DNA of 64,000 nt. It comes from Diplosphaera chodatii (lineage: Eukaryota > Chlorophyta > Trebouxiophyceae > Prasiolales > Stichococcaceae). The notes beneath the pieces are model-generated. The model made no database searches and had not been told where the DNA came from. It saw nothing but the letters and a program-made list of their open reading frames with translations. The DNA is taken from contig JAALGY010000020.1 of NCBI GenBank assembly GCA_032358165.1, positions 2,232,001 through 2,296,000 on the forward strand. The letters run 5' to 3'. The translations under genes and the position numbers were made by a program. Below, in pieces: positions 47,689 to 60,339 of the stretch. The number at the start of each line of letters is the position of its first letter. Position 1 is the first letter of the stretch.

Positions 47689-50600
47689 ATGGGCACGGCT
47701 GGCATGCCCACCACACAGGGCGCGGCGCTGCGGCGGGCACTGCAGCCGCTCGACGGCTGCGCGTGCTCTCAACCGTCCAGATCATGGTGTGGAGCGCTGA
47801 AAAATCCTGTCAACGCAGTCCCAGAAAGTCAGCTGTAACTGACTTTCGCGTGTTGCAATGCAGAATCAGTGCGCCATGGCGCCCTGCGCACTGCACCGTT
47901 CATTTTCGATAAGCTATCGGCACCCTGCAACGTGAAATTCGCGCATACCATCCTTTCTGCTTGCTCATCACCTGCGCCCTGTGCTGTTGTGACACAGGTG
48001 TTCCACCACACGATGCTGCGGCACTTCAGCCCCGCCGACCTGCACGCAGCGCTGCGCGCACGCCCGCTGGCGTTCAACGCCCTGCTCAGCGGCAACGTGG
48101 GCCTGGACACCCTGTTCCTCGTGTCCGCCTTCCTGGCTACCCTGGCTCTGGTGCCCGCGCTTCAGGAGCCTCACGACTCCACCTTGCAGGTCAGAACCCA
48201 TGCATGTTGACCCCTTTTAGCCGCCAAACACCCTTTACATCAGAATTTGTGGACGCCAGAAGATGCCATATGCCTCTCAACCCCACTTTCTGACCAAACT
48301 GCTGTCAATTGCCTGTTCCCATCAGCATCCAAGTTGCCCGTGTATCCCTGGTGGACAGACTGCACTGCTGGCTGCTGACGCTGCGGTGCCCGCCCCTAGC
48401 CGCAGGAGGTACTGCGGTACTGGTACCGCCGAGTATTCCGCATCGCGCCGGCGCACTGGGTCAGCCTGGTCGTCACCTACGTCTTCATGCTGCGCGGCCG
48501 CGATGGGGCCATGCTTCCCGAGGCGTCAGCCGCCCTGGGGCATTACCCAGAAGCAGTATGCCCAGGTGGACAAGCGGCTCCCGCCATATGCTGGTGTGAG
48601 CTGCATGCCGAGGCGACGCCGCAAAGCAGTCAGCGCAAAGCGGCTTCATGCCCCTGATCGAGGCCGCTGATGCTGCTGCAGGGGGGCTGTGGACGCATGC
48701 CGCATGACTGGGCCACTGGCACATGACCGCCGGCTGCGGGATCCAGCTGTGGTCACAGGTGCACAGCGAATCCTAAGCCTTGCGCTGACCCCTGCCATGC
48801 GGGCACACCGACAGATGCGTGATGTGCTGACACTGCTCACCCTTTGTGCAGCGCCCCTGAACGGCAATGGGTAGTGGTGGGTGTAGCGCAGGGGCTGCAG
48901 GCGGCGTTCTGGCTGTGGGTGCCGCTGCTGGTGGCTGCGGCCCGGCCGCAGCGGGCAGGCTTTCGGCGCCGGGCGGCCACCCTGGCAGGTGCATGAGCCC
49001 CAAGAACCAGACTACTAACGCCTGTGCATGACAGACACTTTGGGATTCTGTGTGCTAGTAGCAGGCGCTTGAGCCTCCTATCCTGTACACAGGCAACACC
49101 ATAGCTGGACGGTCGTGATCGGCAGCTCTGAATGCTGTTGTTGTCCTCATGCGGATGCACTGCAGGTGGTGTGGTGGCCCTCAGCACTGCATACCGCGCA
49201 TGGACAGACTGGCGGGCCAAGATCAACTGGCCGACCGTGATTTTCGACTCGCCACACGCTTCGGATATGGACGACTTCACCAAGTATCTGGTGAGCGACC
49301 GTGAACAGGACCAACATGCAATTTGAAGAGCATGACTGAACATGACTGACCCTAGTATTGAGCAAATGAGCCAGCGGTGTCAGCCAGGCGTGTATTGGCC
49401 ACCACCAGCCATGTGAGAGCACAAGTCACAATGGACAGCAGCAGCCCGGTGTGCCAATGAAGGCCATGTCATGCAGGACGTGCACCACACGACGCTGCCG
49501 ATGCGCGCCGCCAGCCTGGCGATCGGCTGCCTGGCGGCGTTGCCCTTCCTGGACCCCCGCAGCTTCCAGCATCCTGCTGCCGAGCAGTGTGCCACCAATG
49601 CCGGCCCAGCCGCACCGCTGCCGGATGGTCTCGACCAGAAGCAAGCTGTGTCCGTCATCTCTGTGATGTCGCCTAAAACAGCACTGATTGGTGAGATGCT
49701 GCAGGCCATAACGTCCGCTGCTTCTCGTGCACAAGGATGCAGGCAGCTGAATGCCCACACTAGCTGTCCTGCCTCGCACATGGTCAGTCGGCATGAGACA
49801 GCAGGGTTTGACGCTGGTGCTGTGCGGCGGCGCAGGCACGGATCTGGCGGCCCTGATCATTGCCGTGATGTACGCTGGTGCGGGGTACAAGCCAGCTGGC
49901 GCGTCGGTGTGGCCGCGGGCGGTGGCTGTGGCCTACTTGGCCACCATGCTACAGGTGACTTGCCATCCACGGCGCCCAGCTACCTCTCCTAATGAGCTCA
50001 AAGACACTGGCTCCGTGCAGTCTGGCTGGCATTGACGGCAAGACTCCCACAGCGCCCAGATATTGAGCTCCAGCAACGTCGGTATGTTGGCAAATGAGCA
50101 GGGTCCCGTGAAAGCAGCTTCACAGGCAGCTGCGCTCCTGGTTACTGCAGGGCAGCGTTCCAGACAGCACAGCCTGTGCCGCCATGGGGCGGCGCCTGTG
50201 CAACAACCTGGGTGCAGCAGCACTAGGTGCAACAGCTCGGGCCACCTTCCTTTGCCGTGCTGCAGGGTGGCACCCTCAGCAGCGCTGCGCTCATGTTCCT
50301 CATGACGACTACAATGACACGGGCTGGCTCGATCGGCCGGCTGCTTCATGCTGTACTGGGTGCACCCGCCTGGCGGCCTCTGGCCACCCTGAGCTACTCC
50401 GCCTACCTGTACCATGAGCAGGTGCACTGCGTGGTGTAGTCAAACATTTCATGCTTGAGAGCCACGCTGATTCTTTCAGTGACAACCAGACTGCAGGAGG
50501 TTCCACATGCTTGATGTTGGCTGCCTTGGGGGAAGACACCCGCTCGTCGAACGGTTCAGACTACTTAACTACACAGGCCAAATCGCGAGCATTGCTGGGT

Positions 50601-50901
50601 GTTGAGTGTATGTTTGACGACCCTGCTGCAGGCGCGCTTTTGGGTGTGGCGATACGGGCTGCTGCCCCCCTGGCTGGCCACCTCAGCAGACGACCTGGGG
50701 GGCTTTGCCATTGACATGGCGGTGTCAGTCCCAGCAGCATTTGCAGTGGCATTCGTCAGCCACCGCCTCGTCGAGGCGCCTGCGGCCAGGCTGGGCCGCC
50801 ACCTGGAGCCACTGCTATTTGGCGGCCCTGCAGCGGATGTCAGGACTGGCGGCGGCATGTTCGCAGGGGGCAGCGCCGGCAATGCTGCAAAAGCGGCATG
50901 A
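47689..50901 (+). pseudogene. Acyltransferase-3 family membrane protein, copy 1, decayed
   Basis: The ten-exon structure of the array is kept: 47689-47786, 47998-48189, 48406-48565, 48682-48758, 48892-48988, 49166-49290, 49477-49690, 49836-49954, 50266-50421, 50632-50901. Two lesions break it. Exon 1 lacks one base at about 47756-47761 relative to copies 2-4 (GACGGC-TGCGCG versus AACGGCCTGCGCG), which shifts frame before the conserved R-x10-H motif. Exon 4 has an in-frame TGA at 48706-48708 where copies 2-4 have a Phe codon. All other exons stay open and well conserved, with intact splice sites, so decay is recent, or else one lesion is a sequencing error. The family is described under copy 2. 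Confidence 0.8.
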
Positions 50902-51778
50902 CATACCAAGAGCTTCTTGGACTGCCTGTATCATATGTGTTGTTCCAGCATACCGTATCCTTGGCGATGCCGCTGCCACCCTTGTAGTGTGCATCCAGTG
51001 AGATATGCACACATTGATGCTCAGATGCGCTTGACGGCATTTGCAGACGAGGTGCACTTCACAATGCAGCATGCCTGGCTGGTCATGACGTCTTTGGTTT
51101 CTCCGCTGAAGGCTGCGCATTCTGGGGCAGCTCATGCATGCTAGCTATAGCTGCAATCGGCAGCAGCGCCGACTGCCTGCCCTGCTCATGCACCCGCCTG
51201 CTGTGTGGCCCAACGCAAGTTGGAGCATTGCCAGCGATGGCTCAGTGGAATGTGGCAGCAGCTGTATCCACAAGTGTAGACGTTGAACATGCTGTGATGC
51301 CTGCCCCATGTGGCGCGGGAAGCTGTGCTGTGTAGCGCACACATGCGTCTCGTCTGACTGATTTCTGGGGATCTCAAGATCCTGAGGGGATCAATGCGAG
51401 GCACAACGGAGTGTGTGCTTGCGCGGTAGACCTATCGCGCAGGATATCGACCATAACAGGCACCTCGTCTGCGATGTGTGTACCAAGGCTGCCCATCTAT
51501 CTGATGCAGCAATCCGTCCGTTCTGTACGACTGCATGTCCGACACCGTAGGTGGGTCGTCTTTCGGACGACCATCTTTCAGGTGCACCTGAGGTCTTCTT
51601 GGCCTGTCATGCTGGGAGGATTTGCTCTTCCGACAAAATTTGAGGCTTCTTGGTGCCGGCAATCGCGTTCCACTGGCTTTGCTGAGGCGATGCATGCATG
51701 CTGTGAGCACCCCGATGCTGATTTAAGTCTGACCGGCAGCTGCAGGAGTTTGCATACGCGCAGCATTTCACCTAGAAC
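50902..51778. other. Intergenic, acyltransferase copies 1 and 2
   Basis: About 880 bases. It contains GATCTCAAGATCC near 51370, a string related to one repeated upstream of copies 3 and 4 (GATCTCAAGATCCG), so part of the promoter region is shared by the array. No coding signal. Confidence 0.4.
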
Positions 51779-54700
51779 ATGGTGACCGACACGTCAGCTG
51801 AGCAGTCGGCGGGCAGGCAGCGCGAGTCTGGAATGTCTCAGGCACATGGTGTTGCGCTGCGGCAGGCGCTACAGCCGCTGAACGGCCTGCGCGTGATCTC
51901 AGGCATCCGTATCATGGTACGCAGCCACAGCTATACTGCTCCGTGGATGTGAGCGTGGCCGCCCCATGGCAGGCGTGTGCAGCTTCAGCATGACGGCACC
52001 ATGAGCTGTGGAGTGGCTGCTGTGGATGCCGCAGCCTCCTCCTAACGCCTGCGCCCTGTGTCCTGCATCATAAGTTGGCGACTCGTGACATAGACGTTTG
52101 TGGATGCGGGACGATATCAATCTTGTTGTCACAGGTGTTCCACCACATGATGCTTCGGCAGTTTCACCCTGATGAGCTGAACGATGCGTACCGCGCCCAC
52201 CCTGTGGCCTTCAACGCCATCCTGACCGGCAACCTGGGCCTGGACGTGCTCTTCCTCATGTGCGGCTTCCTGGCGGCCCTGACGCTGGTTCCTGCGCTCG
52301 AGAACGCCCGCGGGTCGATGTGGCAGGTCAGTGGTCCGTCTCGCCCGTGCTTTGGCTGAAAAGAGCATGCATGGTTCGCCTCTTTACTTGCAGGGCCCAC
52401 ACAATCAAGTGCATCATCATTACTCCTCTGAAGCAGCCCATGTAGGATTTGTTCATGCAAAGCGACCGATACATGGCAGTGGTGCCTGACATGGCCATGC
52501 ATATCTTCCGCAGGAGGTGCTGCGGTACTGGTACCGCCGGCTGGTGCGCATCGCACCTGCCCACTGGGCCTGTCTGGTCGTCACCTACGTCTTCATGTTG
52601 CGCGGCCGCCACGCACCCATGCCGTACGAGGCCGCGGCCGCCTTGAAGGAGTTCCCTAAAGCGTCATGCCCAGGTAATCAGCAAGCCCTGCACTGCCGTC
52701 CCGCTGCTCCGCGTCGCATTCGGCAGCAGTTGATGGTGAGAGGTCACGCACGGCAAGGTGCATTGCCATTTTCAGGGCACTCGCAAAGGTCTGTTGCGCC
52801 GCAGGGGGACTGTGGACGCACGCTGCGTTCTCGGGCCACTGGCACATGAGCGCCAGCTGCGGGACGCACCTCTGGTCGCAGGTGCACACAGTTTGCAGAA
52901 CCCTGAAGGCAATTGCACCTTGTCACGATGCCGACCAGGCTGGTCGCGCCTGCATGTGACGGGTGGCCAGCTGGCACAGGATGCTGCTGCAGTTTGCAGC
53001 TCATGCAACATTGCCGCTGTCTGGCATGCTGTGCGCAGCCTGCGGGGTGGTGCAATGAGGGCAGCGTGCATCTTAGAGGGTTGCATGTGTATTATCACGG
53101 CGGCAAAGCACAGCAAGCAGCACGCAGGGCTGGGTGCACTGCAGTAGCTTACACCGCCGCAGCAGCGAGGCTCGGTATCTGTGGTGTACGATTGCAGGGA
53201 TTGCAGGCGGCATTCTGGCTTTCGGTCCCGCTGCTGGTGGCTGCGGCCCGCCCGCAGCGCGCAGGCTTCCGCCGGCGAACAGCCGCTCTGGCAGGTGCTG
53301 ATGGCTTCACAAGCGGGCTATATCATGACGTGTACGTATCACAAGAGATACATATCACAAAACTAGAAAGCGAGGTAGCATGGTCCTCTGCACTCAAGTC
53401 TTGCCTTGCATGCTTCAGAACAGACATCCAGAGCAATCCTGGTATAGCTTGCTGCATGGCTGAAACTGCTGGTGGAGGGACATGCGTTCAGCTGCAGCAC
53501 CCTGACTCATTCCGTTCACCCACGGCTGTGCAGCAGGACCTGCCTATCGACACCTGCTGTATACAGCATGGCATGGGGGTGCATCAACTGCAACGGCTTT
53601 CGGCCAGTTTATTTAATGATGATTTGCCGGCAGGCATTGCTTCGATTTCGAGGCATTGGACACGGCTATCGAAGACTGACGTGGATGCTGAACGGAGCTG
53701 CTGCTGTTGCGACGCAGGAGCCGTGGTTGTTCTTGGCACAGCCTGCCGCGTGTGGGCAGATTGGCGGGCGGATGTTTTACTGCCAGTTGCAGTCTACTAC
53801 AATTCGTCAGAAACTAAGGAGCTGCAAGACTTTGTCAAGTACCTGGTGAGCGACAATCGGTGGTGTTCATCAGGGACTGCTAGCTGCAAGTCACCAATAT
53901 GCCCCACACCACCTGACCAACCGGTGGCACACGCTGCCAGTTGACAGCGACTGGGCTCACACCTGCGATAGGCTGTGGGCTGCAGAGCATCGCCATCGAA
54001 TGACATCGAACCAAGCATGTGCACGCCCTGCATGGCGCAGGACGTGCACCACACGCCGCTGCCGATGCGCGCCGCCAGCCTGGCGATTGGCTGCCTGGCG
54101 GCGCTGCCTTTCCTGGACCCCCGCAGCTTCCAGCCTCCTGCTTCCGAGCAGCGCGCCGCTGGCGGCGGCGGTCACAAGCAGCAGGGAGCCATCTCCGTCA
54201 TGTCAAGGAAGACCGCATTGGTCGGTGTGTGTTGCTGCTGCCCTTCTGATAGCATTGCTGTGGGTCTGGCCTTTACCTTAGACTGAAGGCATATCTTGTG
54301 GCATCGCGAACGTGCTGTAGCCGCGCCAGCACTCCGAATGCGGAAGCGGAACTTTGTTTTCAGCTGCATGCCTGCCATGTCAAGGCATTGTGCCTGGAGA
54401 AGTCCTGCTGAGGTCTTTCTGCTGCTCAGGTGAGCTGCGGCGGGCGCTACAACCGCACTGAACACACCACCGTACAACTCTTGCGGTGCAAACTCTGTGC
54501 AGGCACAAATGTGGCGATGGCCATAATAGGCGTGATGTACGCCATGCCCTACATCAAGCCAGCTGGCGCGCCGTCGTGGCCGCGCGCAGTGACCCTGCCT
54601 TATTTGGTCACCATGGTGCAGGTAGGCTACATATGTGAGCTGCCAGTTTGCAGCAAAATTTGCCATCGACAGATCTGGTCACCCCTTGGCTGGCCCTCGT

Positions 54701-55559
54701 CACAGTGGCGGGAGGTTGTCAGATGACTTGCAGCAGTTGCAGGGCGCCTGTCCAAGCGCAATATGTGGCAACGAGACCGACACCAATGGTTGTGAGGGAC
54801 TGGCGCAGGGTGCCGGTGCAGCAGCTGACATGTGTACTGTTGTGCTGCAGGGTGGCATCCTCAGCAGCGCCGCGCTCATGTTCCTCATGGTGGTCACCAT
54901 GACGCGTGCCGGGGCGCTGGGCCCACGACTGCACGCTTTTCTGGCTGCGCCCGCCTGGCGGCCACTGTCCGACCTCAGCTACTCCGCCTACCTGTACCAC
55001 GAGCAGGTGATGCTGGCAGCGAGCGCTGCTCTCAAGTGCGAGCCCTGTATGTTGCCGTCTGCAGCAGGCATGACACACATGCAGCGTGCTGCTGACGTGC
55101 CTGCTGCCCATCGTCTGCATGAAGATCGCTGCCGCGCACACCTGCTTGTCAACTGTGCAGTGCAGCGCCTGTGTGGACGGGACTCGCACTGGACCATATA
55201 TGCCTGCTGGCCTGCGCTGACTGGTGTCAAGCTGCGTCCCGTGTTGCAGCTGGATGGGTAACAAGCGACGCGTGACCTGGCTGCAGGCGCGGTTTTGGGT
55301 GTGGCGCTATGGGCTGCTGCCCAGCGGACTCACCCAGTCGGCGGCAGACTTTGGGGCTTTCGCCATCGACATGGCGGTGTCCGTCCCGGCAACATTCGCA
55401 GTGGCGTACCTCAGCCACCGGCTCGTCGAGCAGCCCGCAGCCCAGCTGGGCCGCAGCCTGGAGCCACTGCTGTTTGGCGGCGCTGCAGCGGACGTCAATG
55501 CAGGTCAACAACCGCACCCCGCAAGGTGCACAGCTGACCCCGCAGCGAAAACAGCATAG
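51779..55559 (+). CDS. Acyltransferase-3 (NRF6/OafA-like) membrane protein, copy 2
   Basis: Ten exons join to 507 residues: 51779-51916, 52135-52326, 52514-52673, 52805-52881, 53198-53294, 53718-53845, 54041-54224, 54503-54621, 54851-55006, 55287-55559. The exon 1/2 junction rebuilds the family's R-x10-H signature (LRVISGIRIM|VFHH). Many hydrophobic segments follow (GLDVLFLMCGFLAALTLV, WACLVVTYVFML, AAFWLSVPLLVAAA, AASLAIGCLAALPFL, SSAALMFLMVV), with YRRLVRIAP after the second helix and the late block SHRLVEQPA. Such proteins move acyl groups across or at a membrane; the acceptor here is unknown. Exons 9-10 are nearly identical to copy 3, while exons 1-8 are clearly more diverged. Confidence 0.88.
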
Positions 55560-56445
55560 TAGACCCAGGTGCTGTGCTTGAGTGCCGATTCAGCGAGTGT
55601 AGCCAAGCAGATCCATGCACGGCGATGCGATGTGCTCAAATGAGCATCCGTCTGCATGTGCTGCAGAACCATGCACACCGGAATGCTGTACCTTCAGCAA
55701 CCAAGACATTGTATTGCAACCTGTATTCCAACATGCTAGAGGTGTGCGTGACTCGTTTGCTGGCCGTGAAGCCGGCAGTCTGTAGCACTGAAGCAAGCAT
55801 CTTGATTCATGCTTGATGTCCTCGGCAGCAAGTGCATGCCCTGCTCGTGCACTCACTGCCTTGCCCATACATGCTGGACTACGTTGGCTGTTGACTGCAT
55901 CGAGCATGGAAGAGGTGTAGACTCAAAGGTGAACACATATCACGCAGGAACCTGCGCATGCTGGCGCAGGGAAATGTGATGCGACACCGGTAACACTTGC
56001 TGTGACTTCCATGTGATTTCTTGGACGATCTCAAGATCCGCATCGTAAAATGACGTCAGGCACACTGAGTGCATGCTTTCGAGTTGAGGCAATCTCACAG
56101 AAGATGCAGCCTCTCAGAACCTTCTGGTGGCATACAAGCAGCTCCGCGTAGCTCCCGACGAGTGCAGTCCGTCGATCTGCGACACCTGCACATGCATGAC
56201 ACCGCAGGTGAGTCGCCTTTCAATAGTCCCAGTCGGACTGACGCTTTTAAATGCAATTGTTACAGATTGCGGAAACGTGATGCATGTTTGCGGCTGCTGC
56301 AACAGACAGGGCTGCTTCGTGCCGGTTGCATCACATCGGTGATGTGACCCCGCAGGGCAAGCATGCATACACCGAACAGCAGCTGCTGATGTTCGTGTGA
56401 TCCACAAATGCATTACATGCTTGACAGGCTCGCCAGAAAGCACAC
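55560..56445. promoter_or_regulatory. Spacer between acyltransferase copies 2 and 3
   Basis: About 890 bases, nearly identical to 60340-61223. It carries the 3' UTR of copy 2 and the promoter of copy 3, including the short palindrome-like GATCTCAAGATCCG at about 56028. Short open frames here are repeated in both spacers and have no domain match. Confidence 0.5.
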
Positions 56446-59400
56446 ATGACAGCGGACGCCGTAGCTGAGCGGACAGCTGGCGGGAAGGGCGCAGCTGGCA
56501 TGGCGGCGGCACATGGTGCTGCGCTACGAAAGGCGCTGCAGCCGCTGAACGGCCTGCGCGTGATCTCTGGTGTCCAGATCATGGTGAGTTGAGCAGCCTC
56601 CATGACACTGTGTCGTTGATTGCAGCGCTTCGAAGTGCGGGTGCGCATCGCATGTCGCAGAGCTGTGGGACAGCATCTCCTACAGAGTGCAAGGATCCGC
56701 ACGTTGCAAAGCAACAGAACAGTCCTGGCTAAAAGACGTGAGCCCTGCATCATCAGCGAAGTTTTGAAGGCCTTGCTCTGCACTGTGTACCAGGTGTTCC
56801 ACCACATGATGCTGCGGCACTTCAGCCCCAACGAGCTCAACGACGCATACCGGGCCTGCCCTGTGGCGTTCAATGCCCTCCTGAGCGGCAACCTGGGCCT
56901 GGACACGCTGTTCCTCATCTGCGGCTTCCTGGCGGCCCTGACGCTGGTGCCCGCCCTGGAGCAGCCCCACCAGTCCACCTGGAAGGTCAGCGGCGGGTGC
57001 ACCCTGAGGTGCAATGCACTGCATGTGCAGTCATTTGAGGACATGGTGATGAGTCCCGCATGGCCACAGCGAAGGCAATGATATCGCACGGTTCGGCGCC
57101 CGTGCCAGCGAGAGCAGATCAAACACGAATCTGTTGGTGCGGTCAATGAGCTGTTGACTACGTATACTGGATCCACTGCGCAGGTGGTGCTGCGGTACTG
57201 GTACCGCCGGGCGATGCGCATTGTGCCGGCGCACTGGGTCGGCCTGGTCGTCACCTACGTCTTCATGCTGCGCGGCCGCCATGCCGCCATGCCGCCGGAG
57301 GCCTCCGCCGCCCTGCGGCGACACTACCCAGAGGCGGCATGCCCAGGTGAGCAGCAGTTCGTTCGTGAACCCCCTTGTGAAGAGGGGACTGGTGGGCTGC
57401 GGTGTAGGCTAAGCAGGGAGAATGCTGTGCTGCTTCTCTGAAAGCATAGCCACATGCAGCACAACGTCCTACTCAAGGGCACAGGCCATCCATCGCACAT
57501 GCTGTGCTAGGAGTGCAACATGACGCATGTCAGGCGATGACACCAATATGTTGCCTGAGCAGCCTACATATATGGCACATGGAATCACACCTTGACCTGA
57601 CCGGTGTCCTTTTGTGTCTATGTGCACGCTGCTGATGACCTGTGCTCCACGCCTTGCAATAGTGATGGAGCACCTCTGCTGCAGGGGGGCTGTGGACGCA
57701 TGCCGCTTTCCTGGGGCACTGGCGCATTGGCGCCAGCTGCGGGGGGCAGCTGTGGTCGCAGGTGCAGAACCTCATGCCCTGTGACGCCCTGCACTCTGCG
57801 GGGTTTAGGGTTTGAGCACACCGCCATATCGCATGCGTGCTGTGCTGTGCTGTGCTGTGCCACCGACCTTTATTTTACGTCAGAGCGCATGGCGAGGGGT
57901 TCTGCATGGTGCACTTTGCGCAGGGGCTGCAGGCGGCGTTCTGGCTGTGGGTGCCGCTGCTGGTGGCTGCCGCCCGGCCACAGCGGGCAGGCTTCCGGCG
58001 CCGGGCAGCCATGCTGGCAGGTGCTGGCTGCTTTTCTGGGTGACATGTGCAGCGGCCTGTTTGACATCAGGGCCGTCCAATCACACTGCTGCGGGTTTTT
58101 GCCAAACCGTGAGGCTGAGGTTGGTGGCGGGATACATGAGGTTGCGGTCCTGTGCTGCAAAGTGTCGATGCTGCTGCACTGCTGCACAGCATTTGTAGAA
58201 CATGCACATCAGGGCGACACGGATCACGAGGAATGCAGTGATGCATCTGCAGAGTGCAGCTTGAGAGGCACTGGAAGCCTCTTTGCTGCTGATTGCGGTG
58301 GCGTTCGAAACTATGTGCAGGGTGTGTCGTCGTGCTTGGCACGGCCTTCCGTGCATGGTCGGACTGGCGGGCCAACATCGATGTGCCAGTCGCAGTGTTC
58401 AACGCACCCAACACCAAGGATTTGCTCAACTTCGTCAACTACATGGTAAGCTGTGTGCCACAGTGAAGATGGGGGTCGTCTGAAAGTCCTAGCTAGCTAG
58501 GGCTTTGCTCCCTAGGATGCGACCACTGTTGCCAGGGTCTGGTCAAGCACTGGTGGCATTTGCTAGACCTGATGTTATCAGGTCTAGCAAATGCATGGTG
58601 TTCAGAAATGGGGAAGCGTGAAAATCGTCATGTTGCATACTCGCCACATGTTGTGACCATTTCTGGGCAGAAAATGCACCACTCGCCCCTGGCGATGCGC
58701 GCCGCCAGCCTGGCGATCGGCTGCCTGGCGGCACTGCCCTTCCTGGACCCCCGTAGCTTCCATCATCCTGCTGCCAAGCGGCACACCGCTGACGGCGGCA
58801 ACCACAAGCAGGGAGTCATCGCCGTCTCAATCATGTCCGAGAAGACAGCGCTGGTTGGTGGGTACCCTCACATGCTCTGATGGCACTGTGAGCTGCAATA
58901 CGGTCGAAGCGCAGTACAGCGCAAGAGCGAGGTGGCAATGGTAGCATAAAATCTTGCAGCAGATACATTCTGCGGCTGCAAAGTGCACCTGTTTTGCCTG
59001 CCAGAGCTTCACAGTACCTCCTGCTATACTCTACCAATGTCTCAAGGCTCGCTCGAAGCCACCGGCACAATGGGTCATGGGTTGAGCCAGCCATGGAACT
59101 CGCTCGAAGCCACCGGTGCAATGGGTCATGGGTCTAGCCAGCCATGGAACTGGTCCAAGGTGCGATTTGACCCGATTGTTGTGCATGCTGTTGCAGGGGC
59201 GTCTTTGGCGGCGGCCATCGTTGCCGTGGTGTACGGCAGCTCCTACATCAAGCCAGCCGGCGCACCATCTTGGCCCCGCGCAATCAGCATGCCCTACTTG
59301 GTTACCATGGTACAGGTGTGGGACCTGTCCTGTGTGATTAGGGCCTCTGTCAGGCAGACGGTGTGTCGTCGTCTTGAATGCTGGGTCTACACCACGTGGG

Positions 59401-60339
59401 TTCATATGATAGGTGTCATCTTTTTCGACATCAGACCAATCAACCAAGTGCCTGTGAGCTGCGCACAGCAGTGTGTGGTGTCAGAAGGAGAGCTGGCGTG
59501 CTGCTGCCGGCCAGTCACGCTGGCAGACGCATCCAGTGCAGGGTGGGGCGGATGCCAGCATCGCTGCCGCTGCTGATGCACACAGCAGCAGCCTGACTTC
59601 CTGCATCGTGTCCTGCTGCAGGGTGGCATCCTCAGCAGCGCCGCGCTCATGTTCCTCATGACGGTCGCTATGACGCGCGCTGGGCCGCTGGGACCGCGGC
59701 TGCACGCCGCGCTGGGTGCTCCCGCCTGGCGGCTGCTGTCCGACCTGAGCTACTCCGCCTACCTGTACCACGAGCAGGTGATGCTGGCAGCGAGCGCTGC
59801 TAATGCTTTCAAGTGCGAGCCCTGTATGTTGCCGTCTGCAGCAGGCACGACACACATGTAGCGTGCTGCTGACGTGCCTGCTGCCCCATGCGTCTGCATG
59901 AACATCGCTGCTGCGCATTACCTGCTCGTCAACTGTGCAGTGCAGTGCCTGTGTGGACGGGACTCGCACTGGACCATATATACCTGCTGGCCTGCGCTGA
60001 CCGGTGTCAAGCTGCGTCCCGTGTTGCAGCTGGATGGGTAACCAGCGACGCGTGTGCTGGCTGCAGGCACGGTTTTGGGTGTGGCGCTATGGGCTGCTGC
60101 CCAGCGGCCTCACCCAGTCGGCGGCAGACTTTGGGGCTTTCGCCATCGATATGGCGGTATCGGTCCCGGCAACATTCGCAGTGGCTTACCTCAGCCACCG
60201 CCTCGTCGAGCAGCCCGCAGCGCAGGTGGGCCGCCGCCTGGAGCCGCTGCTGTTTGGCGGCGCTGCAGCGGACGTCAATGCAGGTCAACAACCGCACCCC
60301 GCAAGGTGCACAGCTGACCCCGCAGCGAAAACAGCATAG
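56446..60339 (+). CDS. Acyltransferase-3 (NRF6/OafA-like) membrane protein, copy 3
   Basis: Ten exons join to 508 residues: 56446-56583, 56794-56985, 57184-57346, 57685-57761, 57924-58020, 58321-58445, 58671-58857, 59196-59314, 59622-59777, 60067-60339. R-x10-H is intact at the exon 1/2 junction (LRVISGVQIM|VFHH). Hydrophobic segments and the YRRAMRIVP and SHRLVEQPA blocks are as in copy 2. Exons 1-8 are closest to copy 4 and exons 9-10 closest to copy 2, so the gene is a product of unequal exchange. Its introns hold an 18-bp hairpin, a 51-bp tandem repeat and a TTTAGGG-like motif. No disabling change was seen. Confidence 0.88.
57801..57813. repeat. Interstitial telomere-like motif
   Basis: GGGTTTAGGGTTT lies in intron 4 of acyltransferase copy 3. 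The matching position in copy 4 (about 62587-62599) is degenerate (GGGTCGAGGTTT). Confidence 0.6.
58556..58594. repeat. Perfect 18-bp inverted repeat (hairpin)
   Basis: Left arm 58556-58573 (GCATTTGCTAGACCTGAT), a 3-base loop, and right arm 58577-58594, fully complementary. It lies in intron 6 of copy 3. The same intron of copy 4 has no such structure. Confidence 0.85.
59048..59149. repeat. 51-bp tandem duplication in an intron
   Basis: Two adjacent near-identical copies, 59048-59098 and 59099-59149, beginning CTCGCTCGAAGCCACCGG, in intron 7 of copy 3. Copy 4 carries one diverged unit near 63836. Confidence 0.8.

Larger units (their letters stand above)
54851..59621. repeat. Tandem duplication, unit 1 of about 4.77 kb
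   Basis: Runs from exon 9 of copy 2 through its 3' region and the intergenic spacer to intron 8 of copy 3. It aligns with the sequence starting at 59622: the stop codons are offset by 4780 bases (55557 and 60337) and the start codons by 4778 (56446 and 61224). Introns and spacer are alike as well as exons. The left border is placed at exon 9 because intron 8 of copies 2 and 3 differ. Confidence 0.75.

Noticed and set aside
47504..47800. An open frame that could give acyltransferase copy 1 an alternative start
   Set aside because: Its frame does not read into the R-x10-H segment. The required frame has a TGA shortly upstream and no ATG, so the one-base lesion stands.
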